Source: Cheiracanthium punctorium (taxonomy: Eukaryota > Arthropoda > Arachnida > Araneae > Cheiracanthiidae). Taken from it: DNA of 64,000 nucleotides. This document shows positions 47,552 through 58,197 of the stretch, one piece after another; the stretch's first letter is position 1; each line of letters opens with the position of its first letter. The DNA lies in contig JAWZYV010019552.1 of assembly GCA_038373885.1 (NCBI GenBank), positions 620,001 to 684,000 on the forward strand, given 5' to 3'. The notes beneath the pieces are model-generated. The model was not told the DNA's origin, did not search any database, and saw nothing but the letters and a program-made list of their open reading frames with translations. A program made the position numbers and the translations under genes.

Positions 47552-48132
47552 ATGTGAGTGAACACGATAGCTCCTAAATGGGGCATTCGGTGGAGCTCAA
47601 ATTGGGTCTATAGGTTATAAACCACCGTCGCAAGACCGGTATTGATTTGGGTGTGTATAGGACTTAAATAGTTTATTCTTAATAGTTTGACTTAGTACTT
47701 AAATAGTTTTTCTACAGGGCTACGACAAAGATTTCTTTTACATTATGGCCTATGGGAGGAAATTCTTGAAAGTGCGCTAGCGTTTAAACGGTCCATTCGA
47801 TGGAGCTCCAATTAGGTATCTATGTTATAAACCACCATCGTAAGACCGGTATTGATTTTGATGTGTATGGGACTTAGTTTTTCTACCGGGCTACGACCCA
47901 AATTTCTTTTACATTATGGCCTATGGGGAGCAGTTCTTGAAAGTGGGCTAGCGTTTAAGCGGCGCATTCGATGGAGCTTCCATTGGGTATATATGTTTGA
48001 ATGATTCATCGATTCAAAGTGATTTAAATGCTTGGTCATGATCTAATCGTAAGTGTTCGGAAAGTCGAGTGGAGTCAGTCCAGATTTTTTGTATTTGTGT
48101 GCCATAACTACATGATTTGTTTCGAACTACAG
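47067..48132 (-). mobile_element. Family X element, copy 3 (interrupted)
   Basis: Read on the minus strand, it runs from a TTCGAA-containing end near 48132 through GTACACAAATACA-like sequence, then past a family Y insertion (47379-48083) to the TTAA where the MITE at 46571 inserted. Its remaining part beyond that MITE is not found. Confidence 0.6.
47379..48083 (+). repeat. Repeat family Y, copy 3, nested in family X
   Basis: The hairpin TACTTTCC/GGAAAGTA is followed by a TG microsatellite (47504-47540), then three ~174-bp modules. It ends GTGTTCGGAAAGT and the CGAGTGGAGTCAGTCCAG tail. Comparison with intact family X copies at 10010 and 54819 shows that it interrupts the TTTATTTGTATTTGTG segment. 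Confidence 0.78.
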
Positions 48133-48270
48133 CGCTTTGGTTACGATCCCTTTTTACAAATCAAACATGATTTTTATAATCGTTATACTCAAATTAATTA
48201 TTTGAAAAATACGCGATATTGTGGTAATTGTGTCATTCATTAAACAGATCTACGATAACTGTCATCATTA

Positions 48271-48855
48271 TTACTTCCTTGGGAGTATAAGGAAGTAATG
48301 TGATTGCAAAAAATTTCGGGAGGTAGGTATCGACGAAAAACCCGATTTTGACTACCTCTCAATTTACTTTCAAGAATTTTTGCGGTGCATCTCACCGTAC
48401 GCTAGCATGCACGTTCCTATAAATGCGTCTGCAACCCATTTTGACCGGCCGCGAGTCTAGTTTGACCAGTTTTCCCATGCCGCCTGTACGTACGTATGTT
48501 TGTAATTCGCATATCTCAAAAACTATGGGTCGTAGAATGTTGAAACTTTATATTTAAGATTGTTGTAACATCTAGTTGCGCACTTCCCCTTTTGGTTATA
48601 ATCGACTGGATAGATTATCTACAGGGCCGCCCAAAAGATTCTAAATACATTACGTTCTATGAGCAGAAATTCATTCAACTCGCATATCTCAAAAACTATT
48701 AGGTGTAGAATGTTGAAACTTTATAGTTAGGATTGTTTTAACATCTAGTTGTGCACCTCCCCTTTCGGTTCCATTTGACTGGATAGTTTATCTACAAGGC
48801 CGCCCAATGATTCTAAATACACTCACGCTCTATGGGCAAAAATTCATTAAAGCGT
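48271..48855 (+). repeat. Repeat family Z (hairpin plus two 173-bp modules)
   Basis: It opens with a hairpin, arms TTACTTCC and GGAAGTAA (48271-48298), like family Y but different in sequence. Two modules, starting at 48508 and 48681 with CGCATATCTCAAAAACTAT, are 173 bp apart and about 85 percent alike by eye. Confidence 0.75.
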
Positions 48856-49039
48856 ATTTTAGAGGTATTAGGCTATTTCAAACGACTCAGAAGTGATGTA
48901 TCTTTTTAGGGGTTATAAAATGAACTTCTCCATCGAAATTAGTGTCGTTATCATTTATAGTTCTGCTGCAGGAACATTCAAAAGAATTCCAACACATTAC
49001 GGTCAGTGGCAGTTTTAGGGACATTTCATCCATTGCAAG

Positions 49040-49174
49040 CACAATACCTTCGACCCTATAGTTAGGTAATGGTCCGACCACGGTCACGTCCATCCAGAAC
49101 CATGACTGTAAAATCGAGCGATGGCAACGACTGCACTTTTGCGGCACTGGGAAATGGTGTTGCACTTCAAAGGG
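49040..49174 (+). mobile_element. Fragment of the piggyBac-like fold-back MITE
   Basis: It contains TCGAGCGATGGCAACG and ends TGCACTTCAAAGGG next to TTAA (49175-49178). It is truncated on the left. Confidence 0.5.
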
Positions 49175-49178
49175 TTAA

Positions 49179-49767
49179 AAAGCAAAACACTCGGGGGGGT
49201 TATCACTCTAATGTAAAATCCAATCAACGTTTTGCTAGGGTTGTTAAGATAAACAAACTTCCTCCGACGCCAAATAGTGACGGCATGTTAAGGTATCGCT
49301 GATTGGGTGTGTAGGTTGTTATTTTACTTATTGTGACTCAACATCTAACGTAACCCTTTCGTTGGCGTAGTGACATCGATCAGTGGGGATTTGTCAGCTA
49401 ACTTATGATCGTGATAGTTAAAATTAACGATTGCATTTATCAAAATTATGATTTTTTCGTTAATAAAATCGACTTCTAATTCCTCACTCCATTTGCACGC
49501 CGCCATACTTTTATCACTTCGAGCTAAGCTCCGAAAAGCAGTCGATGACGTATCAGGAAGAAGCACTCTGAGTGGCCGAAATTTCGGCCCATTCGGAATT
49601 TTTACGTTCGGAAAGTAAAAAGTTGCAATTCGCCGTCTTCAAGTTAACGGACCGAGGAAATCGGTCTGAAAGTGGATCGGCAAGAAAGTTGCTCGGATTT
49701 CTATCTAGTGTGATAACCCTATAAACCAGCAGCTCGTGATGAGAGAGAAAAGCCTTTAAAAACAACA
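49179..49767. other. Intergenic stretch without a gene
   Basis: It holds a perfect palindrome GGCCGAAATTTCGGCC at about 49573-49588, followed by TTCGGAAAGTAAAAAG, which resembles the end of family Y. Nothing else is recognised. Confidence 0.4.
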
Positions 49768-49775
49768 CTTTACAC

Positions 49776-50187
49776 CAGTGGCGCACCCAGGATTTCAGTT
49801 TAGGGGGGGGGAACTGCTGAACTCGGTTATAGTGACCTCAATTATAGTTATAACTCTCTTATAACGTCAAAATATTCTGTGCCAGTCGACTTGCCCGTAG
49901 AACACAACCCCACGAGCAATGTAACTCTATTTAGAATCAAATAATTATAGGATCTTTTCAGTGATGTTGTAACCATGTTTAACCGTGTTTCATGTTCTAA
50001 CTGTAAGTTTTTATTTAAAAACTAACATCTTTTTTTGGTAAAAAGTATTTTAGAAATAATTTGAAGACAATTTTTAAAAAGAAAACATTTAACTCATTAG
50101 TGACAATTTTCAATACTTTTCACTTCTAATTTCCCACCTTTAGGGGGGGCTTCAGCCCCCATAGCCCCCTCCGTGGGTGCGCCTATG
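49776..50187 (+). mobile_element. hAT-type MITE
   Basis: The ends are CAGTGGCGCACCCAGGA and, reversed, CATAGGCGCACCCACGGA. A perfect 8-bp target duplication CTTTACAC flanks it (49768-49775 and 50188-50195). G-runs and C-runs inside the ends pair. Confidence 0.88.
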
Positions 50188-50195
50188 CTTTACAC

Positions 50196-51078
50196 AAAAT
50201 CCCATCGGATTCATCGAAACTCTGGTTAGAGAACCGGGCTTTAATTAGCAGCGCAGTAACGTCTGGGCAGATGCATGCACCCCCCCTTGCTCCTTATCTT
50301 CCCGTAATTAGCGTCTTTTTCGCTCCCGGAATTCGGAAGGGGGGGGGGGGTAAAAAAAGGAAAAATCAGGAGAACACGGAACATCTCGGGGCCTCCGTTT
50401 GTCTGTCGCACGTGTGTCGCTTCACGCTTTGTTTAACTTCCACTTTCCCCCCCGATATTTTCTGGTTTGTGTCAACTTCTCTCTCGCTCAACCAACCTCC
50501 CAACCACCCTCCCTCGAGCCGGAGAGAGAGAAAATCCAATACTTTTACTACTAGTTACTAACAGTGTGGAGGAATTATGCGATATAGCAAGCGGGTTCAA
50601 TCCATTCCCGTTTTTAAAAGCGATCGACTGACTGGGGGGTGGGAATGGAATCTAATTAGCGGGAGACAAAAGTAAACTCTCTCTCTCGATTCATTTTCGA
50701 ACGTGTCGGAGTCGGATCTGTGGTTGTAAAGCAGCCGCGTTTTTAAGAAGATCGGTTTCCGGCCGTTTTATAGGAATCTCGCCCCGTTGTCCGAAAAGAT
50801 TGAGGAGGGGGGAAAGACCATTTTTGGATATTATTCTGTTGTGCAGCAGGTGTTTGGGGGGATATCGATGTTTTTGGGAGCGGCAGAAGGGGGGAACTTG
50901 TTTTTAAGATAAGCTTCAGTCGATGGAACGGCGCCATTTGTGTCTGATTGAAATTAACTTGGAATTCGTTAAGCTCTTCTGTGCTCCATCGATCATAGCG
51001 TGTTTGAAATGATTCGTATTGGAGGTTTTTTTTTTTTTTTTTTTAAACACTTTCCAACATGGTTGCTGCTGTTCTTGC
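50196..51078. other. Low-complexity intergenic stretch
   Basis: CT-rich and G-run-rich DNA (50337-50351, 50500-50535) with a T-run at 51027. No gene or repeat end is identified. Confidence 0.4.
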
Positions 51079-51092
51079 AGGGTGTCCACCGG

Positions 51093-51712
51093 TAGAGCCT
51101 GATTAGCACAAGGGCATACGGGGGCAATAGTCCGGGGTCCCAGAAAAACAAGGGCCCCCAAATCTCTCAACTCAATTTACTTTGCAATATCTATAGCATA
51201 ACTTTTAACAATAGATGGACTTAAGAGATTTATTTTCTGTTCTTCTAATTCAATGAACTTTAAGACTCATGGATGAATAAACAAGAAGTGAGGAGTTTTT
51301 GAAAACGTAGGGTATGGCCCTATATAGGCTTATCACAAAATATCGATTAGTTAACATTTTTTATTTCGTGATGAAGGAAAGAAAATTTCGAACTTTTTGG
51401 TGTATCAAGAACATTTTTTGGAATGAGAAATTTTGCTCCGTGCCTCGTCATTGCCATTCCTTGAATGAGCGCACCGCACCTATGCGCTAATAATACAAAC
51501 GGACTAAAAAATATTAAAATCACTTTTAAATACATAGTCTTGCTAAATAAGTAGGTAATGTTTAATTCAATTTTAGTATTCTTTAAAAATGTTTTATTTT
51601 TTATGTCGGGAAAATGCAACAGCAAACAGAAATAAGTTAAAATGCTTCTGATAGTAGGGGCCCCAAAATAACCTCTTGCCCCAGGGCCCCGACCACCAAT
51701 GATCAGGCTCTG
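51093..51712 (+). mobile_element. hAT-type MITE nested 14 bp inside another element
   Basis: The ends are TAGAGCCTGATTAG and, reversed, CAGAGCCTGATCATTGG. A perfect target duplication TCCACCGG flanks it (51085-51092 and 51713-51720). The target lies inside the left end of the 51078-53373 element. Confidence 0.8.
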
Positions 51713-51806
51713 TCCACCGGCGACTAAAAAGGCGACTTTTGCTACTCATTTAAAGATAAGGCGACTTGGGCGAGACTTTTGAATAAATATTGGCATTTTC
51801 ATACTA

Positions 51807-52441
51807 CGTGGTGTCCGAAAAGTCTTGACACATTTCAAAAATTCACAGAAAAGCAAGAAATTGTTGTATGAATAAGTAGTTCGCACAGTAATGCTTCACA
51901 GAATCAAGAATTTATTTTTGATTCTTAAAACAAATTACTTCCAAAATGTGTTCATAGATGGCGCTGCATCTCCAGCTTTCAGCAATGAGAGCCAATAAGG
52001 ATTTTTCGCGAGTTTCAAACAACATTGAAGGTGCAGGAATATTCATCCTACCTAAGGCTACTGCAACGGAGAAAGCGCATTGCGTAGGTTGGTATTTCGA
52101 ATCTAAATCGATTACTACATTTCAGAGAAAGTTACGTAACATAAAACCCTCCGAGTCGAAACAGCAGTTTGACCTGGCATGAAAAGTTTCTAGAGATTGG
52201 AAGCGCTTTAGAAAGGGAAAGAAGTGCTCCGCACGAAAATCGGTTGAGACTGTACAAGGCATTCGAGAAGCTTACTGTGACGGTACGGCGCCACCTATGA
52301 ACACAATTTGGAAGTAATTTTTTTAATGGCAAAAAAAATTCGTGAACCTATGCAGTAATACTGTGCAAGCCGTATATTGATACGATAATGTGTTGCTTTT
52401 CTATGAATTTTTTAAATGTGTCATGTACTTTTCAGACACTG
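51807..52441 (+). mobile_element. Mariner-like element, internally deleted
   Basis: The left end CGTGGTGTCCGAAAAGTC and, reversed, the right end CAGTGTCTGAAAAGTACATG extend into inverted repeats of about 50 bp. TA flanks both sides. It keeps the N-terminal part of a transposase (52050-52290). Confidence 0.8.
52050..52290 (+). pseudogene. Mariner-like transposase N-terminal remnant
   Basis: Read on the plus strand: TEKAHCVGWYFESKSITTFQ, a stop after FDLA, then GKKCSARKSVETVQGIREAY. These match the helix-turn-helix region and linker of the arthropod mariner-like group whose members begin EKAFC(V)LEY and carry an (S)xE(T/N)VExIR(E/Q)AF linker (known). The DDD catalytic region is absent, lost by internal deletion. 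It is not functional. Confidence 0.75.
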
Positions 52442-52444
52442 TAT

Positions 52445-53099
52445 CTTCAGGTTTTTGGCTGCTAATACCTAACTCGAGGCGACTATTTGAAAATCAGATT
52501 TCGGATTTTGTCAACTCCCTTTTCTTTTCAAAGTTGCAATAGATCGTTCATCAGACATATTAATCTATTTTCCTAATCGTAAAACAAAAATTAATGTACT
52601 GCATGCAGGCCCCGCCTGGCCAGGTCGGCGATCCCAAAGGGGGCCCGTAGAGGCCCCCAAAATGGAAAAGTAATAATTATGTCAGATTAATTTGATTATT
52701 TATTTCCCAGTAATCCTATGCAGGGACGCAGCGGAGGATACCAGAAACCTCACGAGTCGAGGGGATACAAGAAAGTCAGGGGGCCCAAAATCTTCAAAAT
52801 AGTTCATGTGGTTTACAGGCACGTAAGCGTATAATTTTAGAATGTTACATATTCTAATATTCTATTCCCTCTAAATTCCCCAGTAAGGGGTTCCTTTTCA
52901 ATCTCCAGCCGAGGGCCCCCAAAGGAGCCAGTCTGGGTTTGACTATATGCTCTGTATAACGTATGGAGTTTTTTTTTTTTAATAATTATTATTGATTTGT
53001 TTCAATTTTATGGAGTTCATTTCATTCATTCCTTATTAAAAGAAGCTAAGTGACGTATATTTATTTTTTAACCACAAAATCATGCAAAAAATGCTACTA
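52445..53099. other. Remnant of the host hAT element and an unresolved GC-rich insert
   Basis: A stretch from about 52610 to 52940 starts CAGGCCCCGCCTGGCCAGG and has paired GGGCCC/GGGGGC words. It looks like another MITE, but its right end is unclear. Confidence 0.35.
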
Positions 53100-53270
53100 T
53101 AGTGACCGCCGCTTTATTGGATCAGCCGCTTTGTCGAATCAAATCGCAGAAAAACGGAACGAAATCACACTTTCGAAGCCTCAATCAAGGCCACCGCTTT
53201 ATCGAATCAGCCGCTTTATTAGATCAAAAATCGATGACACGAACGTAATCCAATTAAGCGGTGGTCACTG
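53100..53270 (+). mobile_element. Tigger-type MITE
   Basis: The ends are TAGTGACCGCCGCTTTATTGG and, reversed, CAGTGACCACCGCTTAATTGG, with TA on both sides. Repeated CCGCTTTAT words fill the core. Confidence 0.78.
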
Positions 53271-53391
53271 TATTTTGGCAACTGAAATTAAGGAAACGGC
53301 TACTAAACTGGCGACTTTTGTATAATTGTGAGACTACTAATGATACTATTTTTGTTTCCTCTCATAGTTGAACACCCTGCTGTTGTTTTAA

Positions 53392-53815
53392 CCCTTTGAG
53401 GCGCAACCCTTTCCCAATGCTGAAAAAGAGGGCAGCCGTTGCCATCGCTCGACTTAACGACGAGCAAGATTGGCGGACGATTGAAACGTTCATCGCGTGC
53501 CACAGATCTATAGACTCTTTTTTTAACGACACAGCCAGCTGTCATGTCAAGAATGACCCTCGAAAGAGGCAGTTCACCCTTAGAAGCGCAACTATTTATT
53601 CAATGCCGAAAAAGTGCAGCTGTTGCCATCTCTCGATTTAACTGCGTAACTGATACATTCTTACGCGCACAGCCAACTGTCGCCAAAAAAGGGTCTCTAG
53701 ATCTGTGGCACGCGATGAACGTTTCGATCGTCCGCAGTCTTGCTGGTCGTTAAGTCGAGCGATGTCAACGGCTGCCCTTTTTTTCAGCATTGGGGAAGGG
53801 TTGCGCCTCAAAGGG
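53392..53815 (+). mobile_element. piggyBac-like fold-back MITE, complete copy
   Basis: The ends CCCTTTGAGGCGCAACCC and its exact reverse complement are flanked by TTAA (53388-53391 and 53816-53819). The two arms stay complementary for about 150 nt (for example CGACTTAACGACGAGCAAGA against its partner near 53740), so the copy can fold into a long hairpin around a centre of about 100 nt. Relatives are at 3414, 46571, 49040 and 61953. Confidence 0.88.
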
Positions 53816-53819
53816 TTAA

Positions 53820-54818
53820 TCTTAAAATTAAGTCTTCTACGTCATAAAGGATGATCAAGGACTCAATAAATGAATATACTGAAAATTCGAAAATTTTCAG
53901 CATCATTCGCTGCATCCATTAGGAACCAATTTTTCGTTGGTTGTATTCGGGTTCGCCATTGCAGGGCTCGACCGTATATACTAATTATGGCTCGTCTCCC
54001 CTCCCCGCCAAAACGGGCGACCGCCAACTCTAATCATCGCCAAACTCCGCCAATGCTAAATCCTATCTTACGTCCTCCCTCTCTTAATTGGCTGAAAATG
54101 AGCCGCTTTATTAATTTGGGTGCCGAGGTAATTAACGCGAGATTAGAAGGTGATTGAACCCTCCCTTTTACCCTCCGAATGTCTTGGGGACAACTCCCCC
54201 CCCCCCTCCCCCTTTGCTGCTTTTAAGAACGAATATCGGCATTCGCGGATTCTTTTATCTCTCTCGGTGGAGGAGGAGATGTAAGTTATCGGTTTTTAAT
54301 TTTTTTTTCTTTCCTCGGTTACAATTAAAAGCCAGAAATGACGGGATGAAGCAGGTGGGGGTGGGGTGGGAGAGTCCTCCACGCGAAATGCCGAGTCGTG
54401 TCGTGCGCGCCATTTTGTTGCCTGTCTGTCGTGTTTGTGAATTTTTCCCAGTTGGTGGCGCATCCAAAAAAGTTTCAGAGGAGAGGCGCTAAATATAGGA
54501 CGAAACCTATTATCGGATGTAGGTCAGGCTTTTTGTCACAGCCGTCTGTGTCGAAAAAGAGCTGTAGCACACGACAGGCGATTCGATCGACCGCCATGTT
54601 TCTGGTAGTTAACCCGAGAGATGGCAACGAATGTACTGTTTCTGGCAGTGTCGACTGTTGTGTAAAATGAGATATAAAAAAGAACCGCTGCATAAGAATG
54701 GAAATTCTCTTATCTTTATGGCCCAATAACATTTGAACACTCTTGCCCGGAAATATCAGGGGCACGCGAAATAGAAGGAGAAAGCATAGCCCACGATTTC
54801 GATACGGGAGAAAGGCCG
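53820..54818. other. Intergenic stretch without a supported gene
   Basis: Bases 54500-54670 contain degraded words of the fold-back MITE family (GTTAACCCGAGAGATGGCAACG). Pyrimidine runs occur near 54190. No gene is seen. Confidence 0.4.
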
Positions 54819-54917
54819 GTGTAATTCGAAAAAATCACGTGGTTTTGGTACACAAATACAAATAAACTAAGTCATGCACTTCAAAATTTTTAGAATGTCG
54901 CTTCACAAGTTGTACTA

Positions 54918-56063
54918 CACGCTTAAATCCATTGAGTAAAATAATAGTCAAGCGGAGTCTATTTTTACTCAATTTTTCACTTCAAACAGCCATTCTCCCG
55001 ATTGAGTAAAATTATCTCAATTCTTCGACAAAAATCAATGGAGCGAAAAATTCTCAATTTTTGAGCATTCTAAAACAGCTCCGTTTAGGCTCAATAATAA
55101 TCAAAAACGAGGAGTGTCTGTCCGTTTTTGATTAATGTAACTACTCAATAATGATTATTATTGAAGCTATAGAATGAGCGTTTTTGCAAAATCAGCCCTT
55201 TTTTAATTAACATATCTGTACTCAATTAAGATTATTAGTTTAAGCTAGAAAAAGGGTGTTTTATGAAAATTTGCCGTTTTTGATTAATATATTGTTCGTT
55301 TTCTTCATTTTTTATGATCAGAGCTGTCATCAATGATTATAAGCCCGAGAAAATAAATTTTAAATCAAGGCAAATGCATTACATATATCTTAATACACTA
55401 TAAAAAAGTATTTTTTTAATAAATAGAATATAATTTCACTGTAGTCTCTCGTTATAAAACGAATTCACAGTACAGTCAGAATACAGAAATGCAATCATGG
55501 TTCAACCAGCTGTGAGATTTAATGAAAGCAGCAACCCAATTTATGGACATGAAAAAGGTGAAATACTACTGACTCACTTTGGGTGGAGATATCCTAACTT
55601 CATTTGTTTTACAACAGCTTTTTATAATCCAAACGTCAGAAACTATGTCATTAAAGCGAAATATTTACCTAAAGCATCTCCTTCCTATCTAGGCTGAATT
55701 TATTTCACAACTCTGAATATGAAAAAGATGCATTTGGTATTCGGATATAACATAAAATTATCAACAGCGAATACACACACAACTATGCCCGACTATGAAC
55801 CGTTAGCCGTTGAACAGCGTGGGTCACTTGATAGTAATAGGATATGGGTCGTGGGGAAGAAAGACAGAATACTCAAATAGACAATATTTTTCTGAAAAAT
55901 GGAGTATAATAGAATCTAGCGAATCCTGAGCATTGGAGCGAATTGAGGAGATAACAAATTATTGTCTTTAATGAGTATTTTTTAGTGTAAAAGGATTTAA
56001 AACAGCCGATAAGAAATTTAATCAATAAAGGAGTGTTAGTTTTAATCAATAGATTTAAGCGTG
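54918..56063 (+). mobile_element. TA-type element with CACGCTTAAATC ends, copy 2
   Basis: The ends CACGCTTAAATCCATTGAG and, reversed, CACGCTTAAATCTATTGA are directly flanked by TA (54916-54917 and 56064-56065). It is nested in family X. It carries the ORF at 55497-55697. Confidence 0.85.
55497..55697 (+). CDS. Short ORF of unknown function, counterpart of 41486-41683
   Basis: The 66-codon frame starts at ATG (MVQPAVRFNES) and ends SPSYLG. It contains IYGHEKGEILLTHF and RYPNFICFTTAFYNP, as in the other copy. The copies share start, stop and length to within a codon, but differ at many residues. No family is recognised. It has no splice or promoter evidence of its own. Confidence 0.35.
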   Translation: MVQPAVRFNESSNPIYGHEKGEILLTHFGWRYPNFICFTTAFYNPNVRNYVIKAKYLPKASPSYLG

Positions 56064-56419
56064 TATACATCGTAATAATCGATAAATCTGTATCAGTTGC
56101 GAAACTTTCTGGAAAAATTCTTAAATATTGAAAATTTTACAGGATGTGTGAAAATTTCTCCCCGAAAATTTTTGCTATACAATTCCATGTTGAAGAATTT
56201 TTCGCAAAAGTTCTATAAAAGGCACTGTTTTTTCATTTAATACGATGGATAGTATACCCCAGAAAGAATAATTCTAAATTTTTTCGAGCTTCTGGCCCAA
56301 TTAGTTTATTTTAATTTGTGTATCTACACCGTGAGATTTAGTTTTTTCGAACTACACCCTTAAGGGATAGGTGGGCCAACCGTTTGCATGGGGGTAAGAA
56401 AAAGTGAGCATCATAGACA

Positions 56420-57067
56420 TCTATATAAATAAAATTGGACTTTTGTCTGTACATTTCTTGGAATTCAAAAATTTTGCGATTTCTATCCGTTTCAAGCACC
56501 TGGGAATCCGGTGCGACCCTCAAAAAAAGTTGGTCTGTCTGTCGTTCTGTCATTCTGTCCATGACGCTTTTTTTGTTCAAGCATCCCGTAAAAACGACTG
56601 AAGCAAATGATATGAATTTGGGTGTCCTGATAGGTGGTCACTCAACTTAAAACATAGGCGTCGAATTAAAAAAAAATCTTGATTGGATTTTGAGATTTTG
56701 CGAAAATCCTTTCAAATTGCTTAAATTTGTGTTTGAGCAAGCACCACGTATAAACGACTGAAGCAGTTGAAATGAAATTGGGTATCATGATGGGTGGTCA
56801 CTCAACTTAAAACATAGGCGCCGATTCAAAAAAAAATCTTGATTAGATTTTGAGATTTTGCGAAAATCGTTTAAAACTGAGTGAATCTTTGTTCACGCAT
56901 TACGTAATAACGACTCAAGCGAATGATATGAAATTGGGTCACATGATAGATAACATAAACTATAGGTATCCAATACAATGCTGACGAAAGTTCTTGCGTT
57001 TTTGGAAATTTGCATTCAGTACTAACCCGTCAACGACGGGTACTTCAGTATCTATATCAGTATCTAG
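56420..57067 (+). mobile_element. Non-autonomous Helitron candidate
   Basis: The 5' end is A|TCTATATAAATAAAATTGG, like Helitron starts (known TC... rule). Near the 3' end is a hairpin ACCCGTC-aac-GACGGGT (57025-57041), followed 22 nt later by CTAG|T. Inside are nearly three modules of about 140-175 bp with ACGACT(G/C)AAGC and GTGGTCACTCAACTTAAAAC. The hairpin-to-CTAG spacing is longer than usual, so the end is uncertain. Confidence 0.55.
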
Positions 57068-57071
57068 TATA

Positions 57072-57195
57072 TCTATAAGTACTAATTGTTCGTAATTATT
57101 CGGAAACGTCACAACTCCTCCAATATTACAATGAATTTTTCCTTGGAAAAATTCCTTCTAGAGTCACGCAATTTAATTCAGAGTTATTGCAGGTG
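57072..57195 (+). repeat. Interspersed repeat, inverted copy at 63510-63640
   Basis: It shares TATAAGTACTAATT, GTAATTATTCGGAAA(A)CGTCA and CCTTCTAGAGTCAC with the reversed sequence at 63510-63640. Confidence 0.7.
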
Positions 57196-57229
57196 TGAAT
57201 CTCAATTTTTCCTTTGAATTTTTGCTCGT

Positions 57230-57675
57230 TTAACATGTCGCTCAACTAAAACTAAACTAATGTTTGTCTTATCAGGATTAAATTCAGGAATTAGTTTTTT
57301 AAAATTTAACTCTACGGGTCTCCAGTCTGCGGTTTTTGAATTATTATTTTAGATTGGGAATTGGAAACCCCTCGTTCGCTCCTTAATTTTTCTAACTCAT
57401 AATTTATTTCCGATTCTCTAGCCTTTAATTCCGTGTTTTCTTTCCGAAATGAATTCCTCCTTTCCCATTATTTGGTCGTTAAAACAATTAATTTGGACTT
57501 TAAAACAACTTATACAATTCACACAAAATCAGGATCGTCATTCTCTTGGCTTTTAACCAAATCCTTCAGCTGCATTATAGTTACGTTTGCTTCCCTCGGG
57601 ATTTCTAATTCATCCACAAGCTTAACTAAAACCTTTGCCCCAAAACGCCTTTGCCATCCGTTAATTCAAAAAAAT
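57230..57675 (-). pseudogene. Retrotransposon Gag-like remnant (Ty3/gypsy type)
   Basis: On the minus strand two pieces are readable. Near 57670-57525 is RRFGAKVLVKLVDELEIPRE followed by an LKDLVK-type acidic segment, resembling the SAP-like N-terminus of arthropod Gag proteins. Near 57305-57230, in another frame, is KKLIPEFNPDKTNISLVLV, resembling the start of the Gag capsid region (known pattern: LIP-F-P---IS--L-LFE). Stops and frameshifts between them show decay. It lies opposite in strand to the pol remnants further right, so it is probably a separate insertion. Confidence 0.55.
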
Positions 57676-57994
57676 TAACGCTAATAGAACTTTCTTGCAA
57701 GTAAAAGTACACAACAAAACCCAATATGCTATTAAATAAACATAAAAATATTAGACTTCAAATACTTTTATCCACCAAAATGTAACAATAAAATCAGTTT
57801 CTTAAGAGATATATTTTAAAATAAGAAAAAAAATATATTAATCACTGTCATTTTATTAATGCCTATGTCATTTTATCTCTCACCCCCTTTATTGAAAATT
57901 GTCCGATAAATATGTACCAAAAAAAGCGACATAATAAAGTATGCGACATAAACGTTGTTGAGTATTTTACATATATTTAAATACTATGAGTTCA

Positions 57995-58184
57995 CAACAG
58001 CTTTCATCTATTTTTACACTATTTCGTAAGCTTTAGAATAGGCATTCCATGTATTTTTTACATATATTATACATAGTCCAACAGCTTTCACTAGTACTAT
58101 GTAGATCATCATATTTTACAACAGCTTCAATCTATTGTTACAGTATTTCGTAAGCTGTAGAATAGGCATCCCATGCATTTTTCT
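57995..58184 (+). repeat. Two-copy direct repeat, spacing 124 bp
   Basis: Units 57995-58060 and 58119-58184 share CAACAGCTT, TATTTCGTAAGCT and TAGAATAGGCAT. No coding role is seen. Confidence 0.75.
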
Positions 58185-58197
58185 ATCAATAGGTTAC

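Larger units (their letters stand above)
51078..53373 (+). mobile_element. Putative hAT element with several nested insertions
   Basis: The left end GCAGGGTGTCCACC and right end GTTGAACACCCTG are inverted. The flanks CTGTTCTT and CTGTTGTT differ at one base. Inside, repeated GGCGACT words occur near both ends. Insertions at 51093-51712, 51807-52441 and 53100-53270 account for much of its length. The pairing of the two ends is an inference. Confidence 0.5.
54819..56359 (+). mobile_element. Family X element, copy 2, interrupted by a TA-type element
   Basis: The left end GGTGTAATTCGAAAAAATC and, reversed, the right end GGTGTAGTTCGAAAAAAC bound it; TTAA follows on the right (56360-56363), while the left TTAA is lost. 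Removing 54918-56063 and one TA gives continuity with copy 1 at 10010-10405 across the GTACTA/CACTGCAA region. Confidence 0.75.
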
